The notes below the pieces were generated by a model. That model had not been told where the DNA came from, made no database searches, and saw only the letters and a program-made list of their open reading frames with translations. DNA of 64,000 nt from Calothrix sp. NIES-4105 (lineage in GTDB: Bacteria > Cyanobacteriota > Cyanobacteriia > Cyanobacteriales > Nostocaceae), in assembly GCF_002368415.1 (NCBI RefSeq), contig NZ_AP018292.1, forward strand, positions 301,908 to 365,907. The letters are read 5' to 3'. This document shows, in pieces, positions 63,155 to 64,000 of this stretch; position 1 is the first letter of the stretch, and the number at the start of each line of letters is the position of its first letter. Made by a program: the position numbers and the translations under genes.

Positions 63155-63468
63155 AGCTTTTAAGTAAGAAATTAGTAATGGGCGCCTTTACCCGAAGGTG
63201 CTTTTTCAATATCTATGACAACGCTGCACCTAGTTGTTGGCGCCAAAACTGGGCTAAAACATTTGAACTAATTACTCATTGCGGCGCCTGGAACTTTAAC
63301 GCACGTTAGGTAATTAGCGTCTTAGTGCTTTTTAGATATACTGGCGCCGTGACTGATATAACATCGTTGTAAGGTTAATAAAGATTATCTTTCTTGCCTA
63401 AGAATCTGAAAATCTATATACTCAAGCTGTGTATAAGTTAAGTATAAATATCTAGAGTTGCGCTGACT
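63155..63468. other. Intergenic region
   Basis: No gene. Four GGCGCC sites in about 170 bases. The promoter of the pentapeptide gene lies in the AT-rich end (63380-63460). Confidence 0.5.
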
Positions 63469-64000
63469 ATGCCCCAAGACTTCTCCGGTCAAAATCTCCA
63501 AGGACGCTCTTTTAAAAGACAGAATCTACAAGGGGCTAATTTTAGTCGTGCAGATATTCGCAGTACAAATTTTAGAGGAGCAAATTTAGAAGGCGCCGAT
63601 TTTAGTAAAGTCAAAGCCGGGTTACAGTGGCGATGGGTAATGATACTTGTGCTAGCTTCGTGGCTGTTAGCAGGAATGTCTGGACTGTTCTCAGGCTATA
63701 CTGGCTTTTGGATATTAAGAATATTTGATTCATCAAGTCATTTATCAAATAAAGAGTCTGGTTGGATTTCTTTAATTGTGGTTACATCCTTAATTGCGAT
63801 CATAATTCGCCAAGGAATCAACGCAACCATAGCCTTCGCCTTCGCCTTCGCCTTCGCCTTCGCCGGAGCCTTCGCCTTCGCCGTAGCCGGAGCCGGAGCC
63901 TTCGCCGGAGCCGCAGCCTTCGCCGGAGCCAGAGACTTCGCCTTAGCCTTCGCCTTCGCCGGAGCCGCAGCCGGAGTCACAGCCTTCGCCGTAGCCGGAG
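63469..64000 (+). CDS. Pentapeptide-repeat membrane protein with Ala-Phe repeats, cut by window end
   Basis: ATG 63469 opens MPQDFSGQNLQGRSFKRQNL and continues with pentapeptide units (GANFSRADIRSTNFRGANLE). A membrane helix follows near residues 60-80 and a second near 100-115. From about residue 120 the chain becomes AFAFAFAFAGAFAFAVAGAG and similar, encoded by GCCTTC/GCCGGA repeats, up to the edge. Such proteins are typical of Nostocales. The hydrophobic AF/AG stretch should be membrane-embedded. The antisense frame over the repeat is a shadow. Confidence 0.8.
   Translation, partial: MPQDFSGQNLQGRSFKRQNLQGANFSRADIRSTNFRGANLEGADFSKVKAGLQWRWVMILVLASWLLAGMSGLFSGYTGFWILRIFDSSSHLSNKESGWISLIVVTSLIAIIIRQGINATIAFAFAFAFAFAGAFAFAVAGAGAFAGAAAFAGARDFALAFAFAGAAAGVTAFAVAG

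Noticed and set aside
63738..63980. Antisense Ala-Lys repeat protein
   Set aside because: It is the complement of the GCCTTC/GCCGGA repeat in the pentapeptide membrane gene.

Overview
The window looks like part of a large plasmid from a filamentous, probably heterocyst-forming (Nostocales) cyanobacterium. The DNA is AT-rich. It carries families typical of that group: PEP-CTERM, TPR-CHAT, CHAT-CHASE2, DUF928, GUN4, CTB-like bacteriocin precursors, AF-rich pentapeptide proteins and IscB. It also has ParA, a ribbon-helix-helix partner and a KfrA-like protein around an AT-rich block with iteron-like repeats. No rRNA, tRNA or housekeeping gene was recognised. The palindrome GGCGCC is extremely frequent (about 33 in the first 10 kb by eye, where chance would give about one), while the usual cyanobacterial HIP1 palindrome GCGATCGC was not seen.

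Layout. 1-4.9 kb: a nuclease-fold gene cut by the window edge, a thermonuclease-like gene, a PEP-CTERM protein, three related secreted proteins and a small regulator. 5.1-6.8 kb: an IscB element with its omega RNA, where iscB has a one-base deletion. 7.2-10 kb: small secreted proteins, a frameshifted bacteriocin-like precursor and dispersed repeats. 10.4-18.3 kb: a TPR-CHAT, CHAT-CHASE2 and DUF928 locus with decayed and shuffled copies. 18.4-24.8 kb: HEAT-repeat protein, SF2 helicase, coiled-coil plasmid protein, GNAT. 25-29 kb: secreted protein, degenerate nucleotidyltransferase, Tat-exported amine oxidase and a second bacteriocin-like precursor. 29.6-30.3 kb: a CRISPR array without cas genes.

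38.9-30.7 kb (minus strand): a compact gene series comprising a KfrA-like protein that may be joined to an AAA ATPase by a -1 frameshift, a YdjM-like membrane protein, two exported coiled-coil proteins that overlap by 242 bases, a pentapeptide-repeat membrane protein, a C5-cytosine methyltransferase and a protein of four zinc-finger-like repeats. 39.4-40.9 kb: iteron-like region and parA-type partition genes. 41-53 kb: sparse DNA with many non-coding repeats, a methyltransferase-fold gene, an AraC/DHFR-like island lacking GGCGCC, GUN4, and a second, intact IscB element.

53.8-60.2 kb (plus strand): a tightly packed plasmid gene series with two GIY-YIG-type proteins, paralogous N-terminal domains, a possible small lipoprotein, a two-pass membrane protein and a membrane-anchored P-loop ATPase, which could be a transfer or partition apparatus. 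60.4-64 kb: a TnpB-related RuvC protein without a zinc ribbon, cysteine-cluster proteins and the start of an AF-rich pentapeptide membrane protein. The strongest candidates for undescribed biology are the frameshift-linked KfrA/AAA membrane operon, the GGCGCC signal with the resident methyltransferase, and the paired bacteriocin-like precursors that share one frameshift.
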